Assembly: GCF_023630175.1 (NCBI RefSeq)
Contig: NZ_JALLIN010000023.1
Coordinates: 1-64,000, forward strand
Origin: Streptomyces cellostaticus
Lineage (GTDB): Bacteria; Actinomycetota; Actinomycetes; Streptomycetales; Streptomycetaceae
Reading direction: 5' to 3'
DNA: 64,000 nt
Positions 1 through 9,130 of this stretch are shown here, piece by piece. Position 1 is the first letter of the stretch. Each line of letters begins with the position of its first letter. Both the position numbers and the translations under genes were made by a program. The notes below the pieces were generated by a model. It saw only the letters and a program-made list of their open reading frames with translations. It did no database searches and was not told where the DNA came from.

Positions 1-112
1 CGGGGGGGCCACGCCTCCGCCGTTTCACCGGATAATGAAGCCTCTCGGAAAATCCGGGCAGCCGGAATACCCCGCCATCGAATTTCTCCCCTCTTTGTAT
101 ACGGCGCTCGTG

Positions 113-808
113 TTAATGCCGCGGGCCCGACATGTTTACAGCATGTTGCGAAGTTCTCACACGGTCCGCGCGGGACTCTCCACCGGGAAAACGCAATCGG
201 TGCGCGACCGTCGCGCGCTCGGTGTGCAGCGCCGTGAGCGCCCGCGCGCGCTCACCGTCGCCGCGCGCCACCGCGTCCACGATCGCGCCGTGCTCGGCCC
301 AGGAGTCCACCGGGCTCGGCGGGGCCGCCACCGCGTACATCCACGTGATCTTGTGTCTCAGCTGGGTCAGCGCCGACGCCAGCGAGGGGCTGCCCGAGGC
401 CTGGGCGAGCGTCTCGTGGAACCAGCCCCCCAGCGCGCGCAGATCCTCGCTGTTGCCCCTCCGGGCCCGCTCCTGCCCCAGCCTGACCAGGCCGCGCAGC
501 ACCTTCAGATGGGCCTCGGTGCGCCGCTGGGCGGCCCGGGCGGCGCCGAGCGGCTCCAGCAGGGCACGCATCTCCAGCAGGTCGGCGCCCTCCTGCTCGG
601 TCGGCTCGGCCACGCACGCGCCCGCGTGCCGCCGGGTCACCACGAAGCCCTCCGCCTCCAGGGTGCGCAGGGCCTCACGGACGGGGACGCGCGAGACACC
701 GTAGCGGCGGGCCAGGACTTCCTCGGTGAGCCGGCCGCCGCGCTCATGGACGCCCGCGACGATGTCGTCCCGGATCGCCGTACACACCGAGTGCGCCGGA
801 ATACTCAT
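113..808 (-). CDS. GntR family (FCD-type) transcriptional regulator
   Basis: A 231-residue GntR-family regulator. Residues ~5-68 form the winged helix-turn-helix, with the typical stretch VSRVPVREALRTLEAEGFV. Residues ~75-200 form an all-helical FCD effector domain, where GGWFHETLA and SWAEHGAIVDAV carry the histidines expected to line the metal/carboxylate pocket. Length is usual for the subfamily. The ATG is preceded by GGAGG at 6-7 nt, which decides the start. It is monocistronic in this window, and the 112 bp beyond its stop hold nothing recognisable. Upstream is AT-rich with a small palindrome CGGAATTTCCG near 890, a possible self-operator. FCD regulators normally bind small organic acids; the ligand cannot be told from sequence. 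Confidence 0.9.
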   Translation of the reverse strand: MSIPAHSVCTAIRDDIVAGVHERGGRLTEEVLARRYGVSRVPVREALRTLEAEGFVVTRRHAGACVAEPTEQEGADLLEMRALLEPLGAARAAQRRTEAHLKVLRGLVRLGQERARRGNSEDLRALGGWFHETLAQASGSPSLASALTQLRHKITWMYAVAAPPSPVDSWAEHGAIVDAVARGDGERARALTALHTERATVAHRLRFPGGESRADRVRTSQHAVNMSGPRH

Positions 809-957
809 GACCGACCTCCGCCTTAATCCCCGTGAAACGCCGACGATGGACGTGTTGATCCGTGACTCTATTCCAAGGGAGCGGAATTTCCGACGGCGGG
901 CCGGAATCCATGCATATTTTTTGGCCGACCGGCTCGGCGGGCCCCACCGGAAACGGC

Positions 958-988
958 GAAAGCCCCGGCTCGGCGGGCCGGGGCTTTC
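958..988 (-). terminator. Terminator after the M23 peptidase gene
   Basis: Perfect 12-bp inverted repeat (958-969 with 977-988, GAAAGCCCCGGC arm) with a 7-nt loop. It lies just downstream of the peptidase stop on the minus strand. Confidence 0.8.
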
Positions 989-1010
989 GGGTGTCCGTGC
1001 GCAGGGGGGT

Positions 1011-1766
1011 TCAGATGTGCACGCCGTGCTTGCGGAGGTAGGCGACGGGGTCGACGTCCGAGCCGTACTCGGGGCTCGTGCGGGCCTCGAAGTGGAGGTG
1101 CGGGCCGGTGACGTTGCCGGTCGCGCCGGACAGGCCGATCTGCTGGCCCGGAAGGACCTTCTGGCCGGCCGTGACGCCGATGGACGACAGGTGGCCGTAC
1201 TGGGTGTACATGCCGTCGGCCATCCGGATCACGACCTGGTTGCCGTACGCTCCGCCCCAGCCGGTGGAGACGACGGTACCGGCGCCGACGGCGTGCACGG
1301 AGGTGCCGCTGGCTGCGTGGAAGTCGATGCCCGTGTGCGAACCGGAGGACCACAGGGAACTGCTGGCCTGGTAGGCCGTGGAGACGTACGAGTGCACGAT
1401 CGGGGCGACGAAGGCGTTCAGGCGCTTGCGCTCCGCCTCACGGGCCGCGCGCGCCGCGGCCTCGCGCTCCTTCTTCGCCTCGGCGGCGGCCGCCCTGGCC
1501 GCGGCCTCCTCGGCCGCCTGGCGCTCGGCGGCCTGGCGCTGGGCGGCGGCCTGCTCGTCGATCTGCTCGGCGACCTCGTCGCTCACACTGATCACCGGGG
1601 TCAGGCCGGTCTGCTCGACGGGCTTGTCCGCCGCGAACGCCGGGGCGGCCGCGAGGGTGCCGATGACACCGGTGGTGGTGAGGGCTGCGACACCCGCCGC
1701 CTGAGCGGTGGTGCGCTTGACGCGGCCGGGCTTGCGGTGCTTCCCGGAGGCGCACATGAACGCCAT
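1011..1766 (-). CDS. Secreted M23 family metallopeptidase (cell-wall hydrolase)
   Basis: A 251-residue secreted peptidoglycan endopeptidase. A basic N-terminus and hydrophobic stretch form a signal peptide ending near AAPAFA-AD (about residue 46). Residues ~65-120 are an Ala/Glu/Arg-rich coiled coil. The C-terminal LytM/M23 domain carries the zinc ligands HTGID and GPHLHFEAR. It should cleave peptide cross-links outside the membrane. A second in-frame ATG lies three codons downstream, and the first is used here. A c-di-AMP riboswitch occupies the leader, so expression should be shut off when c-di-AMP is high, as known for several Streptomyces wall hydrolases. A strong terminator follows the gene. 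Confidence 0.93.
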   Translation of the reverse strand: MAFMCASGKHRKPGRVKRTTAQAAGVAALTTTGVIGTLAAAPAFAADKPVEQTGLTPVISVSDEVAEQIDEQAAAQRQAAERQAAEEAAARAAAAEAKKEREAAARAAREAERKRLNAFVAPIVHSYVSTAYQASSSLWSSGSHTGIDFHAASGTSVHAVGAGTVVSTGWGGAYGNQVVIRMADGMYTQYGHLSSIGVTAGQKVLPGQQIGLSGATGNVTGPHLHFEARTSPEYGSDVDPVAYLRKHGVHI

Positions 1767-1785
1767 GGAGTGGCTGGTCCTTTCC

Positions 1786-1940
1786 TTCCCTCTCGCCTAC
1801 CGGGTTAGCTGACGGGTTCGGAGCAGGAAGGTCTCCTACGGACCCCCTCGCTCACGCGCGGGCGTCCGATTCACCCCAGGGACTGCGATGGGTCCCCGGC
1901 TCCCCTGGCTCGCGCCGTACGGGGACTCGGCGATGACTGT
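1786..1940 (-). promoter_or_regulatory. c-di-AMP riboswitch (ydaO/yuaA type)
   Basis: The leader of the M23 gene, read on the minus strand, has the conserved blocks of the ydaO class in order: GAGCCGGGGACCCA, then GGGGTGAATC, GTAGGAGACCTTCC, GAACCCGTCAGCTAACC and GGTAGGCGA, followed by GGAAGGAAAGG. Outer CGCC/GGCG segments (about 1930 and 1795) can close the P1 helix. The motif match is by recognition, not by covariance search. Riboswitches of this class sense c-di-AMP and control wall hydrolases in actinobacteria. The exact 5' limit is approximate. Confidence 0.88.
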
Positions 1941-2141
1941 CCGGTGCCGCGGGCGCGGCGCAGTGCCTGACGGACAGCCCGGAAGACGCTAAGCGGCCCG
2001 CTCTCCGGCGCCCAAACGGATCCGGGCTTTTGTAGCGCATCCCACAGGGCAGACAGGCCGTCACCGCCCCAATTCGGGCATCCGGACAAGGGCGGCTCAC
2101 CCGTTTCGGGAAGACCGGGAAGGTCGGGAAGGACCGTGTAC

Positions 2142-2185
2142 GCCATGGGGACCTGACGGCCCGTCGGCCGTGAGGTCCCCATGGC
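2142..2185 (-). terminator. Terminator of the M16 peptidase operon
   Basis: Perfect 13-bp arms (2142-2154 and 2173-2185, GCCATGGGGACCT) enclose a second 6-bp stem (ACGGCC/GGCCGT). It lies 22 bp beyond the stop of the second M16 gene. The rest of 1941-2206 shows nothing else recognisable. Confidence 0.8.
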
Positions 2186-2206
2186 GGGCGTGACGCCGTC
2201 CGGCCG

Positions 2207-3595
2207 CTACTCGGCGGCGACGACGGTGACTTCGCCGATGCCGAGCGCCTCCACGGGCTCCTTGATCTGTGCGGCGTCCCCGACGAGGACGGTCACCAGA
2301 CCGTCCACCGGGAAGGCGCTGACGACCGCCGCGGTGGCCTCGACGGTGCCGGTGGCCGCGAGCCGCTGATACAGCGTCGCCTGGAAGTCGTCCGGCAGGT
2401 GCTGCTCGACCTGGTCGGCCAGGGTGCTCGCGACGGCCGCCGCGGTCTCGTACTTCAGCGGCGCCACCCCGACCAGGTTCTGCACGGCGACGTCCCGCTC
2501 GGCGTCGGTGAGGCCCTCGGCCGCGAGGGTGCGCAGCACCTTCCACAGGTCGTCGAGCGCCGGACCGGTGTTCGGGGTGTCCACGGAACCGCTGATGGCG
2601 AGCATCGCCGCGCCGGTGCCGTCCGGGGCGGACCGCAGGACCTGCCCGAAGGCGCGCACCCCGTAGGTGTAGCCCTTCTCCTCGCGCAGCACACGGTCCA
2701 GCCGGGAGGTGAGCGTGCCGCCGAGGCAGTAGGTGCCGAGCACCTGGGCGGGCCACACCCGGTCGTGCCGGTCGGGGCCGATCCGGCCGATGAGAAGCTG
2801 CGTCTGCACGGCGCCGGGCCGGTCGACGATGACGACCCGGCCGGTGTCGTCGGCGGTCACCGGCGGCACCGGGCGCGGCTCGGCGGGGGTGCCGGACCAG
2901 GCGCCCAGGGTGTCGGCGAGCAGGGCGTCCAGGTCGGTGCCGGTGAGGTCGCCGACCACGACCGCGGTCGCCGTGGCGGGGCGGACATGACGGTCGTGGA
3001 AGGCGCGGACCGCGGCCGCGTCGATCTTCTCGACCGTCTCCTCGGTGCCCTGGCGCGGGCGCGACATGCGTGCCGCGGCCGGGAACAGCTCCCTGGAGAG
3101 CTCCTTGGCGGCGCGGCGGGAGGGGTTGGCCATCTCGTGCGGGATCTCGTCCAGCCGGTTGCGCACCAGCCGCTCGACCTCGCTCTCCGCGAAGGCGGGG
3201 GCGCGCAGCGCGTCGGCGAGCAGGCCGAGGCCCTTGGCCAGCCGGGAGGCGGGCACCTCCAGGCTGAGCCGGACGCCGGGGTGGTCGGCGTGCGCGTCGA
3301 GCGTGGCGCCGGCCCGCTCCAGCTCCGCGGCGTACTCCTCGGCCGAGTGCTTGTCGGTGCCCTCGGAGAAGGCGCGCGCCATGATCGTGGCGACGCCGTC
3401 CAGGCCGGACGGCTCGGCGTCCAGGGGCGCGTCGAGCAGCACCTCCACGGCGACGACCTGCTGGCCGGGGCGGTGGCAGCGCAGCACGGTCAGGCCGTTG
3501 CCGAGGGTGCCGCGCTCCGGGGCCGGGAAGGCCCAGGGCCTGGCCTCGCCCGGCTGCGGCTGCGGGTGGAAGTCCATCGGGGCGAGCTCGCTCAC
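2207..3595 (-). CDS. M16 family peptidase-like protein, non-catalytic partner
   Basis: A 462-residue protein with the paired M16 (pitrilysin/MPP-like) N- and C-terminal domains, but with no HXXEH zinc motif where it is expected: the region reads ATIMARAFSEGTDKHSAEE. It therefore resembles the inactive subunit of a two-component M16 protease (compare alpha-MPP). The chosen start GTG overlaps the stop of the upstream M16 gene by four bases (GTGA), so translation should be coupled; an alternative ATG lies six codons inside. The C-terminal half keeps the Gly-rich loop region typical of the substrate-retaining subunit. Together with its neighbour it should form a heterodimeric cytoplasmic or surface-attached peptidase; no signal peptide is visible. 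The natural substrate is unknown. Confidence 0.88.
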   Translation of the reverse strand: MSELAPMDFHPQPQPGEARPWAFPAPERGTLGNGLTVLRCHRPGQQVVAVEVLLDAPLDAEPSGLDGVATIMARAFSEGTDKHSAEEYAAELERAGATLDAHADHPGVRLSLEVPASRLAKGLGLLADALRAPAFAESEVERLVRNRLDEIPHEMANPSRRAAKELSRELFPAAARMSRPRQGTEETVEKIDAAAVRAFHDRHVRPATATAVVVGDLTGTDLDALLADTLGAWSGTPAEPRPVPPVTADDTGRVVIVDRPGAVQTQLLIGRIGPDRHDRVWPAQVLGTYCLGGTLTSRLDRVLREEKGYTYGVRAFGQVLRSAPDGTGAAMLAISGSVDTPNTGPALDDLWKVLRTLAAEGLTDAERDVAVQNLVGVAPLKYETAAAVASTLADQVEQHLPDDFQATLYQRLAATGTVEATAAVVSAFPVDGLVTVLVGDAAQIKEPVEALGIGEVTVVAAE

Positions 3596-4986
3596 TTGGC
3601 CGTCTCCTCGTTGTCGTGTCGGCCCTCCACGGTCGCCTCGGCCTCCGGGTCCTCGGGGACACCGGCGTCCTCGACGGTCTCCGGTGACCTGGGCTCGTAG
3701 ACGAGGACCGCGCGGTTGTCCGGGCGCAGGCGGGCCTTGGCCACCGCCTGGACCTGCTCGGGGGTCACCTCCAGAACGCGCTCGACGGCCGTCAGGGCGA
3801 GCTGCGGGTCGCCGAACAGGACGGCGAAGCGGCACAGTTCGTCCGCGCGGCCGGCGACCGTGCCGAGCCGGTCCAGCCACTCGCGCTCGAGCTGGGCCTG
3901 GGCGCGCTCCATCTCCTCGGGCGTGGGGCCCTCCTCGGCGAACCGGGCCAGCTCCTCGTCGATCGCGGCCTCGATCACCGGGACCTCGACGTCACCCGAG
4001 GTCTTCACGTCCAGCCAGCCGAGCGACGGCGCGCCGGCCAGCCGCAGCAGGCCGAATCCGGCCGCGACGGCCGTGCGGTCGCGGCGCACCAGCCGGTTGT
4101 ACAGGCGGGAGGACTCGCCGCCGCCGAGCACGGTCAGGGCCAGGTCCGCGGCGTCCGCGTCGCGCGTGCCGTCGTGCGGGAGCCGGTAGGCCGCCATCAG
4201 GGCGCGCGCCGGCACCTCCTCCTCGACGACCTCGCGGAGCTGGTCGCCGATGACCTCAGGCAGCGCGCCGTCGCGGGGCGCGGGCTTGCCGTCGTGGCCG
4301 GGGATCGAGCCGAAGTACTTCTCGATCCAGGCGAGGGTCTGCTTCGGGTCGATGTCGCCGACCACGGACAGCACCGCGTTGTTGGGCGCGTAGTACGTCC
4401 GGAAGAACTGGCGCGCGTCCTCCAGGGTGGCCGCGTCCAGGTCCGCCATCGAGCCGATCGGCGTGTGGTGGTAGGGGTGGCCCTCCGGGTAGACGAGGGC
4501 GGTCAGCTTCTCGAAGGCGGTGCCGTAGGGGACGTTGTCGTAGCGCTGGCGGCGCTCGTTCTTGACGACGTCCCGCTGGTTCTCCATGGACTCCTCGTCC
4601 AGGGCGGCCAGCAGGGAGCCCATGCGGTCGGCCTCCAGCCAGAGGGCGAGCTCGAGCTGGTGGGCGGGCATGGTCTCGAAGTAGTTGGTGCGCTCGAAGC
4701 TCGTGGTGCCGTTCAGCGAGCCGCCGGCGCCCTGCACCAGCTCGAAGTGGCCGTTGCCCTCGACCTGCCCGGAGCCCTGGAACATCAGGTGCTCGAAAAG
4801 GTGAGCCAGGCCGGTTCGCCCCTTGACTTCGTGGCGGGAGCCGACGTCGTACCACAGGCAGACCGCCGCCACCGGGGTCAGATGGTCCTCGGAGAGCACC
4901 ACGCGCAGACCGTTGGCCAGGCGGTGCTCGGTCGCTGTCAGGCCCCCGGAGCCTGCCTCGGCCGTGGTCGTGTGACCCATGGGCAT
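3592..4986 (-). CDS. M16 family zinc metallopeptidase, catalytic subunit
   Basis: A 464-residue insulinase-family protease. The N-terminal domain contains the inverted zinc motif HLFEH (in LAHLFEHLMFQG, about residue 60) and the downstream acidic ligand region ENQRDVVKNERRQRYDN. The C-terminal M16_C domain follows. The start ATG has AAGGGA upstream; a second ATG lies two codons inside. It is the first gene of a two-gene operon with the inactive paralogue and shares a 4-bp overlap with it, matching the active/inactive MPP-like pairing known in this family. It is divergent from parC, with a 282-bp shared intergenic region. No secretion signal is seen, so it probably acts in the cytoplasm. Confidence 0.93.
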   Translation of the reverse strand: MPMGHTTTAEAGSGGLTATEHRLANGLRVVLSEDHLTPVAAVCLWYDVGSRHEVKGRTGLAHLFEHLMFQGSGQVEGNGHFELVQGAGGSLNGTTSFERTNYFETMPAHQLELALWLEADRMGSLLAALDEESMENQRDVVKNERRQRYDNVPYGTAFEKLTALVYPEGHPYHHTPIGSMADLDAATLEDARQFFRTYYAPNNAVLSVVGDIDPKQTLAWIEKYFGSIPGHDGKPAPRDGALPEVIGDQLREVVEEEVPARALMAAYRLPHDGTRDADAADLALTVLGGGESSRLYNRLVRRDRTAVAAGFGLLRLAGAPSLGWLDVKTSGDVEVPVIEAAIDEELARFAEEGPTPEEMERAQAQLEREWLDRLGTVAGRADELCRFAVLFGDPQLALTAVERVLEVTPEQVQAVAKARLRPDNRAVLVYEPRSPETVEDAGVPEDPEAEATVEGRHDNEETAK

Positions 4987-5268
4987 GTACGTCCCTTCGC
5001 GAGCGGAGGCGGTTGATGGAAACCGCGGTTTTCCTGCCGGTCCTGCCACTGTATGCAAGCGTGCGGGGCCTCGGCGCAGTTCCCGCCGGACGTACGCCCA
5101 CAGCGGATCGCGTAGCCTGCGTCCCGCGTGCCGTGGGAGTGCTTCCCGGCACCGGGCCGCACCGCGGGGGACCGGGTCGGGGCCCGGGTTGTCGGTGCCG
5201 CGGTCCACAATGGTCCGCGTCAGATCCGTCAACCCCGAGCGAACAGAAATCTGGAGGAGCCGGCAGCG

Positions 5269-7725
5269 ATGGCCCGCCGCAGCACGAAGACCCCGCCGCC
5301 CGACGATTCGTACGAGGAGAGGATCCTCGACATCGACGTCGTGGACGAGATGCGTGGCTCCTACCTCGAGTACGCGTACTCGGTCATCTACTCGCGCGCC
5401 CTGCCGGACGCCCGTGACGGACTCAAGCCCGTGCACCGCCGGATCGTCTACCAGATGAACGAGATGGGCCTGCGGCCCGACCGGAGCTACGTGAAGTGCG
5501 CCCGGGTCGTCGGCGAGGTCATGGGCAAGCTGCACCCGCACGGCGACTCGTCGATCTACGACGCCCTGGTGCGCATGGCGCAGCCGTTCTCGATGCGCGT
5601 CCCGCTGGTCGACGGCCACGGCAACTTCGGCTCGCTGGGCAACGACGACCCGCCGGCCGCCATGCGGTACACCGAGTGCCGGATGACCGAGGCGACGAGC
5701 CTGATGACCGAGTCGATCGACGAGGACACGGTCGACTTCGCGCCGAACTACGACGGCCAGGAGCAGGAACCGGTGGCACTGCCCGCCGCCTTCCCGAACC
5801 TGCTGGTCAACGGCTCCTCGGGCATCGCGGTCGGCATGGCGACGAACATGCCGCCGCACAACCTGCGCGAGGTCGTGGCGGCGGCCCGCCATCTGATCAG
5901 GCATCCGAACGCGGACCTGGACGCGCTGATGAAGCACGTCCCGGGTCCCGACCTGCCCACCGGCGGCCGGATCGTCGGCCTGGACGGCATCCGGGACGCG
6001 TACGCGTCGGGACGCGGCACTTTCAAGATCCGGGCGACGGTCGCCGTCGAGACCGTGACCGCGCGCCGCAAGGGCCTGGTCGTCACCGAGCTGCCCTTCG
6101 CGGTCGGCCCGGAGAAGGTCATCGCCAAGATCAAGGACCTGGTCAACTCCAAGAAGGTCCAGGGCATCGCCGACGTCAAGGACCTCACCGACCGTGAGCA
6201 CGGGCTGCGCCTGGTCATCGAGATCAAGAACGGCTTCGTGCCGGAGGCGATCCTGGAGCAGCTCTACAAGCTGACGCCGATGGAGGAGTCCTTCGGCATC
6301 AACAACGTCGCCCTGGTCGACGGCCAGCCGCTCACGCTGGGGCTGAAGGAGCTGCTGGAGGTCTACCTCGACCACCGCTTCGACGTGGTCCGGCGCCGCA
6401 GCGAGTTCCGCCGCGGCAAGCGGCGCGACCGGCTGCACCTGGTCGAGGGCCTGCTGACCGCCCTCGTCGACATCGACGAGGTCATCCGGCTGATCCGGTC
6501 CAGCGAGAACTCCGCGCAGGCCAAGCAGCGCCTGATGGAGCGGTTCTCGCTGAGCGACGTGCAGACGCAGTACATCCTCGACACTCCGCTGCGCCGGCTC
6601 ACCAAGTACGACCGCATCGAGCTGGAGGCGGAGAAGGACAGGCTCACGGCGGAGATCGAGGAGCTGACCCGGATCCTGGAGTCGGACGCGGAACTGCGCA
6701 AGCTGGTCTCGGCCGAACTGGCGGCCGTGTCCAAGAAGTTCGGCACCGACCGGCGCACGGTCCTGCTGGAGTCCGGGGGCGCGCCGGTGGCCGCGGTGCC
6801 GCTCCAGGTCGCCGACGACCCGTGCCGGGTGCTGCTGTCCTCGACGGGCCTGCTGGCCCGTACGGCGACCGACCGCCCCTTCGCGGCGGCGGCCGGCGCC
6901 AAGCGCGTGAAGCACGACGTGATCCTCTCGGTGGTCCCGGCGACCGCGCGCGGCGAGATCGGCGCGGTCACCTCGGCGGGCCGGCTGCTGCGGATCAACG
7001 TCGTCGACCTTCCCCAGTTGCCCGAGGCGGCGACGGCGAACCTGTCCGGCGGTGCGCCACTGGCGGAGTTCGTGTCCCTGGAGGACGACGAGACGGTGGT
7101 CTGCCTGATCACGCTGGACGAGTCGTCCCCCGGCCTGGCGCTGGGCACGGTGCAGGGTGTCGTCAAGCGCGTGGTGCCCGACTACCCGTCCAACAAGGAC
7201 GAGTTGGAGGTCATCACGCTCAAGGAGGGCGACCGGATCGTCGGCGCGGTGGAGCTGCGCACCGGCGAGGAGGATCTGGTGTTCATCACGGACGACGCGC
7301 AGCTCCTGCGCTTCCAGGCGTCCATCGTCCGCCCGCAGGGCCGTCCGGCCGGCGGTATCGCCGGCATCAAACTGACCGAGGGCGCCAAGGTGATCTCCTT
7401 CACCGCGGTCGACCCGGCCGCCGACGCGGCTGTCTTCACGGTGGCGGGCTCGCGCGGCACGCTGGACGACTCGGTGCAGACGACGGCCAAGCTGACCCCG
7501 TTCGACCAGTACCCGCGCAAGGGCCGGGCCACCGGCGGCGTGCGCTGCCAGCGGTTCCTGAAGGGCGAGGACTGCCTGTCGCTGGCCTGGGCGGGCCCCG
7601 TCCCGGCCCGGGCGGCGCAGAAGAACGGCACCCCGGTGGAGCTGCCGGAGCCCGATCCGCGCCGCGACGGCTCGGGCACGTCGCTGGCGAAGACCGTGGC
7701 GGTGGTCGCGGGACCGGTGTCGTAG
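5269..7725 (+). CDS. parC: DNA topoisomerase IV subunit A
   Basis: An 818-residue type IIA topoisomerase A subunit. It cuts and reseals the DNA gate during chromosome decatenation, acting with the B subunit encoded near 25 kb. The catalytic tyrosine is Y134 in AAMRYTECRM. The quinolone-determining stretch is GKLHPHGDSSIYDAL (about 86-100). A coiled-coil tower follows, then a C-terminal beta-pinwheel (about 510-800). The GyrA box QRRGGRG is not seen, which argues for topo IV rather than gyrase; Streptomyces gyrAB normally lie near oriC. The start ATG has GGAGG about 11 nt upstream. The gene is monocistronic, with a terminator hairpin that falls inside the 3' end of the convergent cobW-like gene. 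Confidence 0.95.
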   Translation: MARRSTKTPPPDDSYEERILDIDVVDEMRGSYLEYAYSVIYSRALPDARDGLKPVHRRIVYQMNEMGLRPDRSYVKCARVVGEVMGKLHPHGDSSIYDALVRMAQPFSMRVPLVDGHGNFGSLGNDDPPAAMRYTECRMTEATSLMTESIDEDTVDFAPNYDGQEQEPVALPAAFPNLLVNGSSGIAVGMATNMPPHNLREVVAAARHLIRHPNADLDALMKHVPGPDLPTGGRIVGLDGIRDAYASGRGTFKIRATVAVETVTARRKGLVVTELPFAVGPEKVIAKIKDLVNSKKVQGIADVKDLTDREHGLRLVIEIKNGFVPEAILEQLYKLTPMEESFGINNVALVDGQPLTLGLKELLEVYLDHRFDVVRRRSEFRRGKRRDRLHLVEGLLTALVDIDEVIRLIRSSENSAQAKQRLMERFSLSDVQTQYILDTPLRRLTKYDRIELEAEKDRLTAEIEELTRILESDAELRKLVSAELAAVSKKFGTDRRTVLLESGGAPVAAVPLQVADDPCRVLLSSTGLLARTATDRPFAAAAGAKRVKHDVILSVVPATARGEIGAVTSAGRLLRINVVDLPQLPEAATANLSGGAPLAEFVSLEDDETVVCLITLDESSPGLALGTVQGVVKRVVPDYPSNKDELEVITLKEGDRIVGAVELRTGEEDLVFITDDAQLLRFQASIVRPQGRPAGGIAGIKLTEGAKVISFTAVDPAADAAVFTVAGSRGTLDDSVQTTAKLTPFDQYPRKGRATGGVRCQRFLKGEDCLSLAWAGPVPARAAQKNGTPVELPEPDPRRDGSGTSLAKTVAVVAGPVS

Positions 7726-7752
7726 GACGCCCGGCCGCGCGCCCCGCGGCCG

Positions 7753-8835
7753 CTACGCCCCGCAGGTCTCCGTGCCCGGCTCCTCCTCGGAGCCGGGCAC
7801 GAAGCGCAGGACGCCCCACATGCCGTGCTCGTCGGCGACCGGGGCGTCGTTCCCGCACGCTTCGAGTGCCTCGTGCAGCGCGTCCGCGTCGATGCCGGAG
7901 CCGATCAGCACGAGCTGCGTGTGGCGGGGGCCGGCGGGCGGCCAGGGCTCGGGCCTGAAGCGCAGGAACCGTCCGACGGCGTGCACGGCGTACCGGTTGC
8001 GGGTGTCGTGGGGACCGAAGTCGACGTGCCCCTTGATCCGGTAGAGCCCCTCGGGGCGGCCGTCCAGGAAGCTCATCAGCCGGCGGGGGTCCATGGGCGG
8101 CACGGAGGTGAAGGACAGGCTGTCGTAGCCGGTGTGCAGGTGCCCGGCGTGGTCGTGGCCGTCCTCGGGGTGCTCGTGCAGGTCGTCGAAGGAGAGCTGG
8201 CCGATGCGCTCCTCGCTCGGCCTGCAGTCGAAGAGGAACTCCGGGTCGACGCGGCCGTAGGTGGCGGGGAGGACCGCGGCACGGTCGGTGAGCGAGCGGA
8301 CGAGCGCGAGCACGCGGTCGGCGTCCGGCGCCCGGTCCAGCTTGTTGACCACGACCAGGTCGGCCAGGGCGAGATGCCGGTCGATCTCCGGGTGCCTGGC
8401 GCGGGTGTCGTCGAACTCGGCCGCGTCGACGACCTCGACGAGGCCGCCGTACGCGATCCCCGGGTGTTCACTGGCCAGCACCATGCGCACCAGTTCCTGC
8501 GGCTCGGCGAGTCCACTGGCCTCGATCACGATGACGTCGATGCCCGCGGCGGGGGCGGCGAGCCGGTCCAGGTAGACGTCGAGTTCGCCGGCGTCGACGG
8601 CACAGCACAGGCAGCCGTTGCCGAGCGAGACCGTCGAGTCGCCGAGGGCCCCGGCGACCGCCATCGCGTCGATCTCGATGGCGCCGAAGTCGTTGACGAT
8701 CGCCCCGATGCGGCTGCCTCCGCTGTGGTGCAGCAGGTGGTTGAGGAGCGTGGTCTTCCCGGAGCCGAGGAATCCGGCGAGCACGATCACCGGGATCTGC
8801 TGCGGGCTGCGGCTGTTCGCCGGGCTGTTCCCCAA
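7753..8835 (-). CDS. CobW/COG0523 family GTP-binding metal chaperone
   Basis: A 360-residue G3E-family GTPase. The Walker A motif is GFLGSGKTT near the N-terminus. The family metal-binding motif GCLCC is at about 70, the base-specificity motif NKLD follows, and a CobW C-terminal domain ends the protein. A histidine-rich linker (EHPEDGHDHAGHLH) joins the halves and probably binds zinc or cobalt. The family inserts or delivers Zn/Co to target proteins in the cytoplasm. The start is uncertain: TTG at 8835 with GAGAGG seven bases upstream best fits the N-terminus, while a GTG 20 codons downstream lacks a ribosome site. No clear Zur box was found upstream, so the metal is undecided. Confidence 0.87.
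   Translation of the reverse strand: MGNSPANSRSPQQIPVIVLAGFLGSGKTTLLNHLLHHSGGSRIGAIVNDFGAIEIDAMAVAGALGDSTVSLGNGCLCCAVDAGELDVYLDRLAAPAAGIDVIVIEASGLAEPQELVRMVLASEHPGIAYGGLVEVVDAAEFDDTRARHPEIDRHLALADLVVVNKLDRAPDADRVLALVRSLTDRAAVLPATYGRVDPEFLFDCRPSEERIGQLSFDDLHEHPEDGHDHAGHLHTGYDSLSFTSVPPMDPRRLMSFLDGRPEGLYRIKGHVDFGPHDTRNRYAVHAVGRFLRFRPEPWPPAGPRHTQLVLIGSGIDADALHEALEACGNDAPVADEHGMWGVLRFVPGSEEEPGTETCGA
7772..7800 (+). terminator. Terminator hairpin downstream of parC, inside the convergent gene
   Basis: Perfect 12-bp stem (7772-7783 and 7789-7800, GTGCCCGGCTCC) with a 5-nt loop, 47 bp after the parC stop. The same bases encode the last residues of the CobW-like protein. It could terminate parC transcription. 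Confidence 0.55.
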
Positions 8836-9130
8836 CGGGCGACCTCTCTGACGCGGGCGCGCGCACCGGCTCGTGGCCCGGCGCGCCGACGGGATCTGCG
8901 GGCATCGACTGCGCGACCAGGATACGAGCGGCAGGAGACGCGACGGACCGCTCGCACCTCGCCACACCGCGCGTGGGCCCCTCGACCGGGTGCCGGGGCG
9001 TTGTCGGGTCGGCGCCCGGTCGTGCCCGGTCGGCGCCTGGGCCATTTTCTCGCGGGAGAGGGAAGGGAGACCCGGGGGAAGAGGGAAGCGAGAAGGGCGC
9101 CGGGACGGTGCCGGGACGTCCGCCTCGTTC

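Noticed and set aside
3592..6915. A very long minus-strand reading frame running across parC
   Set aside because: The part above 4986 is antisense to parC and reads as low-complexity Arg/Gln/Leu sequence; only the M16 part is a gene.
8836..9130. Zur box or other metal-responsive site near the CobW-like gene
   Set aside because: No match to the Streptomyces Zur consensus was found in the upstream DNA.
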